From assembly GCF_004684095.1 (NCBI RefSeq), contig NZ_SRII01000004.1:347760-411759 (forward strand): 64,000 nt of DNA. Direction: 5' to 3'. This DNA comes from Hymenobacter sp. UV11 (GTDB taxonomy: Bacteria; Bacteroidota; Bacteroidia; Cytophagales; Hymenobacteraceae). The notes below the pieces were generated by a model. That model did no database searches. It was not told where the DNA came from and worked only from the letters and a program-made list of their open reading frames with translations. Shown here in pieces: positions 1 to 8,774 of this stretch. The position numbers and the translations under genes are program-made. Each line of letters begins with the position of its first letter. Positions within the stretch are counted from its first letter, which is position 1.

Positions 1-1731
1 GGTGGCCGAGCTGGAGGGGGTAGTGGTGAGGGGAATGGTGGCCACGCTCGTGCCGCTGACGTTGTCCCACTGCTCGCGCAGCAGGCTGCCCGTGCCCGCG
101 CACCCACTGCTTACCACTGGGGTTGTGGGGGTAGGCGTGGGGGTAGGCGTCGGCGTGGGCGTTGTTGTCGCTACGGTAGTAGTTGCTTCAAAAAACGACG
201 GGGTAGCCGTTAGGGCAATACCCTGCGCCGATTGGCTGGTGGTCGTATTCGAGCTTGCGTAGTTCCACTCGCGCCGCTGCACGGTGCTTACGCCCAAGCT
301 GGTTGGGAAAGAGTAGGTTGCGCCAGCATATTCCGAATTGTCCGTCAATGCCTTGGCCCACAGCACATAGCGGGTAACGCCGCTTTTGGTGAAGGCCGCC
401 CCTTCTATGGAGGTGGGTAGGGCTAGGGCCGTCGTACGGGCCGCATCGTAGCTATACCCATACAGTAGATTCGAGGTCGTGGCAAAGGCTTGACCTAGCA
501 GGGTCGTCTTTTGTGAGCCAGGGGCATCCCGCGTCAGGTTTTCGTATAAACCCATCAGCGCAATCTCGTCTTCTCCCGATACCGATTGGCCAACTGCGGG
601 GGCATTCACCGTTTCCCCCAGGCTGTAGAAATAGAGCTGCCGAATATTGTTTTTCTGGGCTAGCACCAGGGTCTTAATTCCAAAGCTGCGCTGCATCTCA
701 TCCGACCCAGTGCGGTCTTCCGAAGTGCGACGGGCAATGTTGGTTTCGGACAGCAGTAGGTACTTGGCTGGGTGCTGCGTGCCGGTGTAGCCGTACTTGG
801 TCAGCACATCGGCCATGGCCTGCCGGTCCGTCATTACCTGTGCGGCGGCAAAGTCCGAATTGCGGGTGTATTTGAAGGCGCCCGCCGGCGTGTCCCAGTA
901 ATGCAGTGAATAAGAAGGGTAGCTGTGAAAGCACAAAGCATCTAGGTAAGCGCCTGCGGTGCGGGGGTAGGCCGCCGTCACACTGCCGTCAACCGGGTTA
1001 TCGGTGTAGCGCAGCAGCGCATCCAAAAACTGCGAGTAGCCTACCCCTCCCGTGGTGATGTACGCATCAGGGCGGTACTTCTTAATCACTTCGTAGCTGA
1101 TGCGCAGCATGCGAATGTAATTGTAAAGCGGCGCCTGGATATTTGCCAGTTCATTAGGGTTTGGTGCTTTTTTAACCCAGGAGTCTATGTCTGCACTACT
1201 CGTAGTGAAGTCCGGCTCATTGACTATTTCCCAGAAACGCACTTTATCGCCATATACCTGCAGCGTCTTGTACAGGTAGATAGCATAATAATTATTGGCA
1301 TTTACGCTGCCGTCGCTATTCCAAATGGGCTCATACAGGTGGGCAAATAGCTTAGATGAACCACTGCAGCCGGGATAAACCGTCGGGTCGCGGTGAGCTT
1401 TCGACGGGCCCTCCACGAAGCACGTCAGCTCTTTCATACCCAGCGTGCCAGTATACTTAGCAAAGGTACTGGCTCGAATGTCGTACCCGTACTGCTCCAG
1501 AAACGATTCGGGTAAAGTTGGACGAATCGAATGTGCGCCAGCATTTTTTGCTATACCAGCCAGCGATTCATCATCCCATCCGTTATTGTAATATCCAATA
1601 TTACTGCCATACTGAAAATCTTCAGTGTAAGGGCGAATATAGTCATCGGCTGTTTGCGCAGGCGCTTGGCCGTGAGCATAAAAAACAGACTGTGTGATGA
1701 ATAGTGCTAATAAAATAAGTGCCTGTCTCAA
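1..1731 (-). CDS. Secreted clan GH-A glycoside hydrolase with PT linker and PA14-like domain (partial)
   Basis: The reading frame is open from a TTG at 1731 to the window edge, so the C-terminus is missing. No in-frame ATG precedes it and a stop lies five codons upstream. The first 25 residues form a signal peptide ending near AHGQA. A TIM-barrel hydrolase follows: the WEIVNEP motif puts the likely acid/base at E172, and LLLSETN puts a likely nucleophile at E329, the usual clan GH-A pair. Around residues 515-540 is a Pro-Thr linker with an alternating PT run, then GTGSLLREQWDNVSGTSV, which resembles the start of a PA14 domain often used for carbohydrate binding. The protein is inferred to be secreted and to cut an extracellular polysaccharide. 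The exact GH family is not clear to me; GH39- or GH5-like are options. Confidence 0.75.
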   Translation of the reverse strand, partial: MRQALILLALFITQSVFYAHGQAPAQTADDYIRPYTEDFQYGSNIGYYNNGWDDESLAGIAKNAGAHSIRPTLPESFLEQYGYDIRASTFAKYTGTLGMKELTCFVEGPSKAHRDPTVYPGCSGSSKLFAHLYEPIWNSDGSVNANNYYAIYLYKTLQVYGDKVRFWEIVNEPDFTTSSADIDSWVKKAPNPNELANIQAPLYNYIRMLRISYEVIKKYRPDAYITTGGVGYSQFLDALLRYTDNPVDGSVTAAYPRTAGAYLDALCFHSYPSYSLHYWDTPAGAFKYTRNSDFAAAQVMTDRQAMADVLTKYGYTGTQHPAKYLLLSETNIARRTSEDRTGSDEMQRSFGIKTLVLAQKNNIRQLYFYSLGETVNAPAVGQSVSGEDEIALMGLYENLTRDAPGSQKTTLLGQAFATTSNLLYGYSYDAARTTALALPTSIEGAAFTKSGVTRYVLWAKALTDNSEYAGATYSFPTSLGVSTVQRREWNYASSNTTTSQSAQGIALTATPSFFEATTTVATTTPTPTPTPTPTPTTPVVSSGCAGTGSLLREQWDNVSGTSVATIPLTTTPSSSAT

Positions 1732-2316
1732 GAAAAAGCAATTTTAAGTTGAAGAAATTAATTTTCTAGTCAATTTACTATATCGGCAAGATACAATTGT
1801 AGTTAGGTTGCCCAAAAATAGTCTACAGATTTTGAAAATAAAACTTTTCCGTTTGCTTTCTTTGAAAATAAATTACAAAAGGCCCTGTCTGAAGCCAACA
1901 GTAGGTAAATTATAAATGACTGATTATTATTAAGATAAGTAGCAATGTTATAAATTTGAGGAAAACTTGATTTTTAGGTGGCGCTGGTAATAATTTATCT
2001 GATACTAATTAAATTGTCAAAGTAGTATAGTTGGTTATATCTTGCATAGTAAGGGGTAGGGCTCGCCTGCTTTGTTCCCAAGAAATAGCTACTTGCTCAT
2101 GCTAAGTAGGCTTTCATGTATGAAGGCAAGATGAAGTCATAAGGCAACCTTGTCTTTGCTGTTCCTGGCATAGTTTTCGACAGCGCTTATGGCTGGCTGG
2201 TAGCGCGTCACGTTTGTAATCAACTGCTTAGGCTGCGCGCTACTTAAGCGGTAGCGTGGCACAATTGTTATTGCGGGCACAAACGCCCTACTAGCGGTCT
2301 TTATTGGATTGCCCAC
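1732..2316. other. AT-rich intergenic region, no gene seen
   Basis: About 585 bases with lower GC than the flanks. It holds the upstream region of the minus-strand hydrolase. On the minus strand a TATTTTTG box (1813-1820) fits the Bacteroidota -7 consensus TAnnTTTG and would give a leader of about 75 nt, but I see no good -33 TTG at the right distance. A CTACCCC-type word occurs near 2055. I find no convincing open frame or RNA gene. Confidence 0.5.
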
Positions 2317-2364
2317 TAAAAAAGCAGGCCATAGCTCACTGCAGTAGTGAGCTATGGCCTGCTT
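2317..2364 (-). terminator. Intrinsic terminator of the 2389-4047 barrel gene
   Basis: A perfect 19-bp inverted repeat (2322-2340 and 2346-2364) with a 5-nt loop. Read on the minus strand it is followed by a run of six or more T. It lies 25 nt past the stop codon of the barrel gene. Confidence 0.9.
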
Positions 2365-2388
2365 ATAAAGCAGGTAACCTGCTTATAG

Positions 2389-4047
2389 CTAGAAGATAAG
2401 GCCGCCAGTCAGGCTCGCCGTGAAGCGATTGATAGTTTGGTTAACCGTGGGCGAGGCTACATAGGCCAGCGAGTAGGGCTGGTACTGGTCTTTGTTATTG
2501 AGGTACACGCCCGCCACATCTACGAAGAAGGTTTTGGTTCGTATGCCCGCGCCGAGGGTGTAGTACTGTTGGTTGCGGCTGAAGTCGCTGCTCTTGTAAG
2601 GGTCGGCGTAGTAGGCGTAGCCGGCGCGCACGCGGAAAACATCGAGGCGGGCTTCGGCCCCAAAGCGGAAGTTGACTACGTTGCGGTAGTTATTGGCAAT
2701 GCTGTAATTACCATCGTTCAAGCCCCGGTCGCTGGAGCCATCCAGCGTGTTGAACTTCGCCTGCGAATAGCCTACGTACTCAATGTCGCCGGTAAGGAAG
2801 CCGGCTTTGCCTAGCAGCACCGTGGCGCCGCCATTGGCCCGGAAGGGCGTAGTGATGCTGTAATCGAACGTGCCCGGCGCAGTGGAAAGCGTATTAACAG
2901 TGCCGGTGGTGGCATACTTGGCATTGGCCGTGAGGGAGGTGCTGTACTGCTCGGTGAGACGGATGTAAGTGGGCGTCTGGATAGAAGCCCCAAGGCGCAG
3001 CGCGTCGGCCGCCCGCACAATGACGCCCAGCCTGGCGTTGATGCCGGTGCCGGTGGTTTTGAGGTAATCAGTCGACACAAAATCCTGGTCGCCGCCCGAG
3101 CTTTCGCTGAATGTGCTGTTGCGGGTACGATTGAGCGATACAATGCCTACCCCCCCCCCAATGTATACCCGGTCGCGGTAGTTGCCGCCGTAGCCCAGGT
3201 CAAACTGTGAGAGTGACCCCGTCGTTTGAATGGTTTCCGTTTGGGTAATAGCCCCTTTGCGGGCGGCTTTCAGGGCCGCCGGAGCATTAGCGTAATCAGG
3301 GGAGGTAGGGTCGAGCGGAGCCGGGGTGCCTGCGCGAGAAATAGTTTGGCCCTGCGCTTGGTCGGGCCGAGGGTTAGGGTTAGGATTAGGCACCGCTACG
3401 TGGTCAACCAGCCCAGTACCATAAGCTAGTCCATCGATATCCTGGTAGTTTCCAGTATTATACTGATTATTTATGTCGCTAATGTTGTTTTGATAATCAG
3501 CGCTAGTGTAGTTGCCGTTGTTATAAGGCTCGCGTAGGCGCTGAAAGAACGAGTGGTTATCGTCGGTGGAGTTTTGGTATCGGAGGCCTTGGTTGAAGTC
3601 GGCCAGCCGGGTAAAGCCCAAGGCGAAGGCGCCACCGCGCCAGTCGCTGGTGTTGTCATTGTCGGGGCGGCGGTTAGCAAACACTATTCCCGCGCTGGCA
3701 ATGTGAAAGCTATTGGCCGTTTGCGACAGCGAAGGCGAGCCGGTGCCCACGGCAGCGGAGTTGGCCGCCTGTGCAGCATTAGTAGTGCCGAAGCCCACGC
3801 CCGGCGTAAAGCTCACTTCAGACTTAGTGAATAAGCCCAAGCCAGCCGGATTGCTGGTGAGGTTGCCAAAGTCGGCCCCCAGCGACACATTGGCCCCCGC
3901 CAGGCCCAGGGAGCGCGCCGTGCCACTGGGGTTTTGGCGCATGTAGAGTAGGGCATCGCCGGCGAGGCCACCCTGCGCGTAAGCCGCGCGGCTAAAAGTC
4001 AAAAAGCTGCCCAGCATAGCAGCCAGGCCCCAAAATTTGTGTTTCAT
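2389..4047 (-). CDS. OmpP1/FadL-type outer membrane transport protein
   Basis: A 552-residue protein with a signal peptide (MKHKFWGLAAMLGS to AYAQ). The N-terminal region LLYMRQNPSGTARSLGLAGAN and the SNPAGLG motif are typical of the OmpP1/FadL/TodX barrel family, whose members carry hydrophobic compounds such as fatty acids across the outer membrane. The chain ends in aromatic-rich strands with a C-terminal Phe, the signal read by the BAM machinery. The start at 4047 is chosen because the signal peptide begins there; an upstream in-frame start at 4104 would put a charged extension before it. A strong terminator follows, so the gene is probably monocistronic. The substrate cannot be read from sequence. 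Confidence 0.8.
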   Translation of the reverse strand: MKHKFWGLAAMLGSFLTFSRAAYAQGGLAGDALLYMRQNPSGTARSLGLAGANVSLGADFGNLTSNPAGLGLFTKSEVSFTPGVGFGTTNAAQAANSAAVGTGSPSLSQTANSFHIASAGIVFANRRPDNDNTSDWRGGAFALGFTRLADFNQGLRYQNSTDDNHSFFQRLREPYNNGNYTSADYQNNISDINNQYNTGNYQDIDGLAYGTGLVDHVAVPNPNPNPRPDQAQGQTISRAGTPAPLDPTSPDYANAPAALKAARKGAITQTETIQTTGSLSQFDLGYGGNYRDRVYIGGGVGIVSLNRTRNSTFSESSGGDQDFVSTDYLKTTGTGINARLGVIVRAADALRLGASIQTPTYIRLTEQYSTSLTANAKYATTGTVNTLSTAPGTFDYSITTPFRANGGATVLLGKAGFLTGDIEYVGYSQAKFNTLDGSSDRGLNDGNYSIANNYRNVVNFRFGAEARLDVFRVRAGYAYYADPYKSSDFSRNQQYYTLGAGIRTKTFFVDVAGVYLNNKDQYQPYSLAYVASPTVNQTINRFTASLTGGLIF

Positions 4048-4062
4048 AAGAAAAAGTATGGG

Positions 4063-4091
4063 CAAAAAAGAGCCGGCCCCGTAGGCCGGCT
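4063..4091 (-). terminator. Intrinsic terminator of the Gly-rich lipoprotein gene
   Basis: An 8-bp GC-rich stem (4071-4078 with 4084-4091) and 5-nt loop, followed on the minus strand by CTTTTTTG. It separates the lipoprotein gene from the downstream barrel gene. Confidence 0.75.
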
Positions 4092-4137
4092 CGGGTAAAA
4101 TCAAGCGGTAAATGGGTTGCGAGCAGGCATCAAATGC

Positions 4138-5523
4138 TTAGCGACGACCCCGGCCACCGCCTCCGCCACCTCCTCCACCGCCGACGCTACCACCGCCGCC
4201 GCCGCCACCCCCAAAGCTGCCACCGTATGAGCGGCTGGGCTGGCTATAGGTAGGCTGGCTATAGCTGCGCTGTTGCTGCTGGGGCTGGCTGTAGCTACGC
4301 TGCATCTGAGGCTGATTCTGGCCGTAGTTAGCATTGCGCTGGCGGTTGCCGTAGCCACCGGCTGGCTGGCCGGTAGTGGGCTGGCCGGCCGTGGGGGTGC
4401 CCCCGCTGCCATTGCCAAAGAAACCGCTGAAAAATCCGCGCCGGGGAGAAGCGTTTGGAACCGCGTTAGCGGCTTGGCCTGCCGGAGCAGAGTAGGTAGG
4501 CTGGCCCGTAGCGCCGCCGAAACTGACGCCCCGGCCGCCCCGGCCCGTAGGCATCGAGTTGACTGTGCTGGGATTTCCTACTGCATTGTTGGGTAGTGCC
4601 ACGGCGTTGCCGGTGTAAGAGCCTCGGCCGTTGCCAATGTTTACCGAATTGGGGTTGCCGACAGCGTTGTTGGCATTGAGCACAGCCCCGCCGCGATTGG
4701 AGCGTGAGCCGTAGAGCACAGCCCCGGTGCCAGGCGAGCTAACACCACCCCCGCGGGTATAAATAACCGGCCGGGCATAGCCTGCATCGTAATAGCCGCG
4801 GCCATAGCCCCCACCGTACCCCCCGCCATAGCCGTAGCCTCCACCATAGCCGTAGCCATACGGGGACCCAAAGCGACTAAATCCATAACCACCGTAGGGG
4901 TAGCCGAAGCCACCGAACCCACCAAAGCCAATGCTCAGGCCTGAGCCGTAGCCATAGCCAAAGGGAGAATAGAACGACGAATAATAGGGGTCATAAAAAC
5001 CACCGTAAGGGTAGCCAAAGCCGCCCATTCCGTAGCCGTAGCTAAAGGGCGAGTAGCCGTAGCCAAACGCACTGGCGTAGCCATAGGGCGAGCCGTAGTA
5101 CGACGGCGACACCGCGTAGTTGGCGCTGGGCGTGTAATTAAACGAGCTAACGCCGGGCCCATCGTAGGGCTGGCCAAAGCCGCTGGCATTGTAAGACGAG
5201 TAGCCATTGCTGTAGTAGTCGCTACCCACCGCGGCCTGCGTGGCGGTGCCACCCTGGTAATCGGGGTTAGCATCTTCGGTAGTGGCGACGGTAGCGGGCG
5301 TAGTGTCGTCGAGCGCTCTGGCGGGGATAGTGCCGCTGTTGCTGCCGTATGAGCCATTGCCGCTGTATACGCCGGCCGGCGAACCAACAGCCGTGGTGTG
5401 GTCTTTAGAAGAATAATAAACGCCGTCAGTCTCCGTAGAGGTTGTCAGCGCCCCGGTGCTGGCGCACCCGCCCAAAGCGAGCAGCGCCAGAGCCGGCAAA
5501 GTGGCAGTGAGCAGGTTTTTCAT
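4138..5523 (-). CDS. Gly/Tyr-rich low-complexity lipoprotein
   Basis: 461 residues. The N-terminus MKNLLTATLPALALLALGGCAS is a lipoprotein signal peptide with the lipobox cysteine at about residue 20. TETDGVYYSSKD follows, a motif I associate with cell-surface lipoproteins of Hymenobacteraceae. Residues ~130-260 are almost entirely Gly, Tyr, Phe, Ser and Pro in repeats such as YGYGGG. Then comes an Asn/Gly-rich stretch with two near-repeats of NNAVGNP, a Gln-rich patch and a C-terminal poly-Gly tail ending in RGRR. No enzymatic domain is seen. A structural or adhesive role at the outer membrane is only a guess. The gene has its own terminator. Confidence 0.75.
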   Translation of the reverse strand: MKNLLTATLPALALLALGGCASTGALTTSTETDGVYYSSKDHTTAVGSPAGVYSGNGSYGSNSGTIPARALDDTTPATVATTEDANPDYQGGTATQAAVGSDYYSNGYSSYNASGFGQPYDGPGVSSFNYTPSANYAVSPSYYGSPYGYASAFGYGYSPFSYGYGMGGFGYPYGGFYDPYYSSFYSPFGYGYGSGLSIGFGGFGGFGYPYGGYGFSRFGSPYGYGYGGGYGYGGGYGGGYGRGYYDAGYARPVIYTRGGGVSSPGTGAVLYGSRSNRGGAVLNANNAVGNPNSVNIGNGRGSYTGNAVALPNNAVGNPSTVNSMPTGRGGRGVSFGGATGQPTYSAPAGQAANAVPNASPRRGFFSGFFGNGSGGTPTAGQPTTGQPAGGYGNRQRNANYGQNQPQMQRSYSQPQQQQRSYSQPTYSQPSRSYGGSFGGGGGGGGSVGGGGGGGGGGRGRR

Positions 5524-5786
5524 GACTGAAAAAGGTGAGTAGTCAGCGAGTTGCTGAGTGAGTTAGTAAAAGAAACGCGTGGCAAATGGAGGCTATGTAA
5601 AGTCCAGACCCCACGGCCCGGCCCAAAAAGAACTGCTTAACCTAGTACCTTCTGCATTGACGCCCCTTACTATAACGTAATTTCGCCCCAAAACGGTGCC
5701 TTTTTAATAAAGTTACTGATACAAAACTTATACCAGCCCTACCCCCCGCTATTACCGCGTTGGCCGGCCGGTTTTTAGATGCTACT

Positions 5787-7262
5787 ATGAGCAAAAAGTT
5801 GCCTACCCGCCAGGAAGATTATTCGGCCTGGTACAACGAGCTGGTCAAGCGGGCCGGCCTCGCCGAAAACTCCGCCGTGCGCGGCTGCATGGTTATTAAG
5901 CCCTATGGCTACGCCATCTGGGAGAAGATGCAGCGCCAGCTCGACGACATGTTTAAGCGCACCGGGCACGAAAATGCCTACTTCCCGCTGTTCGTGCCCA
6001 AGAGCTTGTTTGAGGCCGAGGAAAAAAACGCTGAAGGTTTTGCCAAAGAGTGCGCCGTGGTGACCCACTACCGCCTCCAAAGCGACCCCGACCGCCCCGG
6101 CAAGCTGCGCGTAGACCCCAACGCCAAACTCGAAGAGGAACTCATCGTGCGCCCCACCTCGGAGGCTATTATCTGGAGCACCTACAAAGGCTGGGTGCAG
6201 AGTTACCGTGACCTGCCGTTGCTCATCAACCAGTGGGCCAACGTGGTACGCTGGGAAATGCGCACCCGCCTCTTCCTGCGCACGGCCGAGTTTTTGTGGC
6301 AGGAAGGCCACACGGCCCACGCCACTTCGAGCGAAGCCGTGGCCGAAACCCGCCAGATGCTCGACGTGTACGCTGAGTTTGCGGAGGAGCACATTGCCCT
6401 ACCCGTCATCAAAGGCGTGAAGACGCCCAATGAGCGCTTTGCTGGTGCTGAAGACACCTACTGCATCGAGGCGTTGATGCAGGATGGCAAGGCGCTGCAA
6501 GCCGGCACCAGCCACTTCCTGGGCCAGAATTTTGCTAAGGCTTTCGATGTGCAGTTTGCCAACAAAGAGGGCGGGCTGGAGTACGTGTGGGGCACGAGCT
6601 GGGGCGTGAGCACCCGCCTGATGGGCGCGCTCATCATGGCCCACTCCGACGACGACGGCCTGGTGCTACCCCCCAAGCTGGCGCCCATTCAGGTGGTTAT
6701 CGTACCCATTTATAAGACCGGTGAGATGGATGCGCTGCTGGAGCGTATTCGGCCCATTCAGCAGGGGCTGATTGCGCGCGGTATTTCGGTGAAAGTGGAC
6801 AGCCGTGACACCGAGCGCCCCGGTGCCAAATTTGCCGAGTGGGAGCTGAAGGGCGTGCCCGTGCGCCTGGCCATCGGCGCCCGCGACCTCGACGCCGGCA
6901 CTGTCGAAGCCGCCCGCCGCGACACCAAGCAGAAGCTCCAGCTGCCCCTGGCCGACGTAGTTGACAGCGTAGATAAGCTGCTGAACGACATCCAGCTCAA
7001 CATCTACAACAAGGCCAAGGCCTACCGCGATAGCCACACCACCCGCGTCGAAACCTACGACGAGTTTAAGGAGGTGCTCGATACCAAGGGCGGCTTCGTA
7101 GTAGCCCACTACGACGGCACTTCCGAAACCGAGGACCGCATCAAGGAAGAAACCAAAGCCACTGTGCGCTGCCTACCCCTCAACGAAGCCGACGAGGACG
7201 GCGTGTGCATCGTGACCGGCCGGCCCAGCCAGCGCCGCGCCTGGTTTGCTAGGGCCTATTAG
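5787..7262 (+). CDS. proS: Prolyl-tRNA synthetase, archaeal/eukaryal type
   Basis: 491 residues from the ATG at 5787. It charges tRNA-Pro with proline in the cytoplasm. Class II motif 2 is visible (RPTSEAIIW, then [26 protein letters not shown]), followed by motif 3 around [19 protein letters not shown], an anticodon-binding domain and the extra C-terminal domain ending in [14 protein letters not shown]. The terminal Tyr and the lack of the YbaK-like insertion mark the short archaeal-type enzyme, which Bacteroidota often use. An in-frame start at 5760 would add nine residues and is less likely. A bidirectional terminator follows directly. Confidence 0.95.
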   Translation: MSKKLPTRQEDYSAWYNELVKRAGLAENSAVRGCMVIKPYGYAIWEKMQRQLDDMFKRTGHENAYFPLFVPKSLFEAEEKNAEGFAKECAVVTHYRLQSDPDRPGKLRVDPNAKLEEELIVRPTSEAIIWSTYKGWVQSYRDLPLLINQWANVVRWEMRTRLFLRTAEFLWQEGHTAHATSSEAVAETRQMLDVYAEFAEEHIALPVIKGVKTPNERFAGAEDTYCIEALMQDGKALQAGTSHFLGQNFAKAFDVQFANKEGGLEYVWGTSWGVSTRLMGALIMAHSDDDGLVLPPKLAPIQVVIVPIYKTGEMDALLERIRPIQQGLIARGISVKVDSRDTERPGAKFAEWELKGVPVRLAIGARDLDAGTVEAARRDTKQKLQLPLADVVDSVDKLLNDIQLNIYNKAKAYRDSHTTRVETYDEFKEVLDTKGGFVVAHYDGTSETEDRIKEETKATVRCLPLNEADEDGVCIVTGRPSQRRAWFARAY

Positions 7263-7296
7263 CCGCCTACGCAGAAGCTCGATTTTTTTGACCAGC

Positions 7297-7329
7297 AAAA
7301 AGGCCCCCGTGACGCACGGGGGCCTTTTT
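7297..7329. terminator. Bidirectional terminator between convergent genes
   Basis: A perfect 15-bp stem (7297-7311 and 7315-7329) with a 3-nt loop, GC-rich core, A-run on the left and T-run on the right. It can end transcription from proS and from the convergent DUF4394 gene. Confidence 0.9.
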
Positions 7330-7396
7330 GTGGGGCTTGCTGCTACTAAAGCTGATGCTGCTAACTAAAGCGCTTGACCTCGGCCCAATAGAGGCG

Positions 7397-8620
7397 CTAC
7401 TGAACAAGTATGCCGCGACAGCTACCGGCTGGTTGCCCATCAAAACGCAGGTGAAAAAAGTAACTGCCAGCAGCCTGGCCTTTACGCTTCCAGCTAATAA
7501 CTTGTGAGCCAGCCGGTAGCTGCCCGGCATAGACATGGTCGATGATGCGCCCTAGCATATCAGTTACCGTTAGCTCGACATGGGCAGCACGAGGTAGCTC
7601 ACACTGTAGCTGGGTGGTGCTGACTATAGGATTAGGAAATAGTGTGAGGTTAGTAAGCAGTTCGGCCGGATGGGCAAACAAGGCAAAAGCTGCTGGTTGC
7701 ACGGCAATGTCCGTTACCCAAGCGCCATCATTTAGTGGGCTGCTAGGCAACGTTGGGTCGTGGCCAATACGGCCATCTAAAAGGGTTATCTGCCCGGTAG
7801 CCAGGTCGATAGTACCAAACCTGGAGTAAAAATCCGCTGGGTCGAGGCCACTCACAGAAAAATAACCGACGCCAGGGCTGGTAGCAGAGGCGGTGTAAAT
7901 GTCGAGGTCAGCCATGCTGTATTTATAAAAAAATTCCCGTATGCTTCTATTGGTTTGGGCTATTGTGTGCAACTGGCCCGAGGCGGCGGGCTGCAACGTA
8001 GCCAGTCGATTTTGGGCTTCATCGAGTACATAAGCCGTGGTACTACCCCTGGAATTGGCATAGGCCACCGTGGCGATGTTAGGTGCCGAGCCCGCATTTA
8101 CGTCGCCCAGCGCATAGGCTAATGGAGCATCGACAGCGGATATGCTGCCGCTAACCGGGTCAAGGGTCAGGTTGGCCTGGGTAATGCCGCTGGTAACGCG
8201 AATACGGTCGGCCACCGGGTCGAAATCAAAACCGATTTCGGTGTAGGACTGGGTTTGTATCCAAACCTGATGTGACCCTAGCGGCAGCGCTAATGCGCGG
8301 CTGCCGCGTGGGGTAGCCACTGCCGTAGTCAAATTGAGCGTGTACATCTGACCTGTCTGATTACTAAAATCATAACCCAATGCAAACAACTCACCGGTTG
8401 CCGGCCGAAAATCAAGCCCTACGCATTCTTGGTTGGTAGCGAGGCCCGTAATAGGCATCCGCGAGCGTATAATGCTGGAACTGGTTGCCGAAAAAGAAAC
8501 CAACTTAGGATTGTCTGCATAGGCTTCGAGGCCATATACTAGTTGCGCAGCGGCTGGCCGAGCGGCCACTAGGGCCGCAAACAACACAGCAACCGTAACA
8601 ATGCGAGTAAATCGTTGCAT
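7397..8620 (-). CDS. DUF4394-type secreted protein with type IX sorting domain
   Basis: 407 residues starting at MQRFTRIVTVAVLFAALVA, a signal peptide cut after PAAAQ. The body (about residues 25-315) has repeated segments such as GLDFRPATGELFALGYD and IGFDFDPVADRIRVTSG, which match my recollection of DUF4394, a propeller-like family found in cell-surface proteins. The last ~75 residues (LFPNPIVSTTQLQ to GSYFFHLRFDG) are a typical type A C-terminal domain for the type IX secretion system, so the protein should be secreted or attached to the surface. The start at 8620 is favoured over 8650 because it puts the hydrophobic core in the right place. Function unknown. Confidence 0.8.
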   Translation of the reverse strand: MQRFTRIVTVAVLFAALVAARPAAAQLVYGLEAYADNPKLVSFSATSSSIIRSRMPITGLATNQECVGLDFRPATGELFALGYDFSNQTGQMYTLNLTTAVATPRGSRALALPLGSHQVWIQTQSYTEIGFDFDPVADRIRVTSGITQANLTLDPVSGSISAVDAPLAYALGDVNAGSAPNIATVAYANSRGSTTAYVLDEAQNRLATLQPAASGQLHTIAQTNRSIREFFYKYSMADLDIYTASATSPGVGYFSVSGLDPADFYSRFGTIDLATGQITLLDGRIGHDPTLPSSPLNDGAWVTDIAVQPAAFALFAHPAELLTNLTLFPNPIVSTTQLQCELPRAAHVELTVTDMLGRIIDHVYAGQLPAGSQVISWKRKGQAAGSYFFHLRFDGQPAGSCRGILVQ

Positions 8621-8774
8621 AGAAAGGCAATTAGTAAGTAAGAAATTCACGGTAGGCCGCCAGCAGCAGTCCAGTCGCGCCGGGCAAAGTCACATAGCGA
8701 GTCATATCGAAAAGACGAATGCAGTGGAAAAGATGGGCATAGCGTAGAGCAAAGCGGCCGGCCAGATTTGAACC

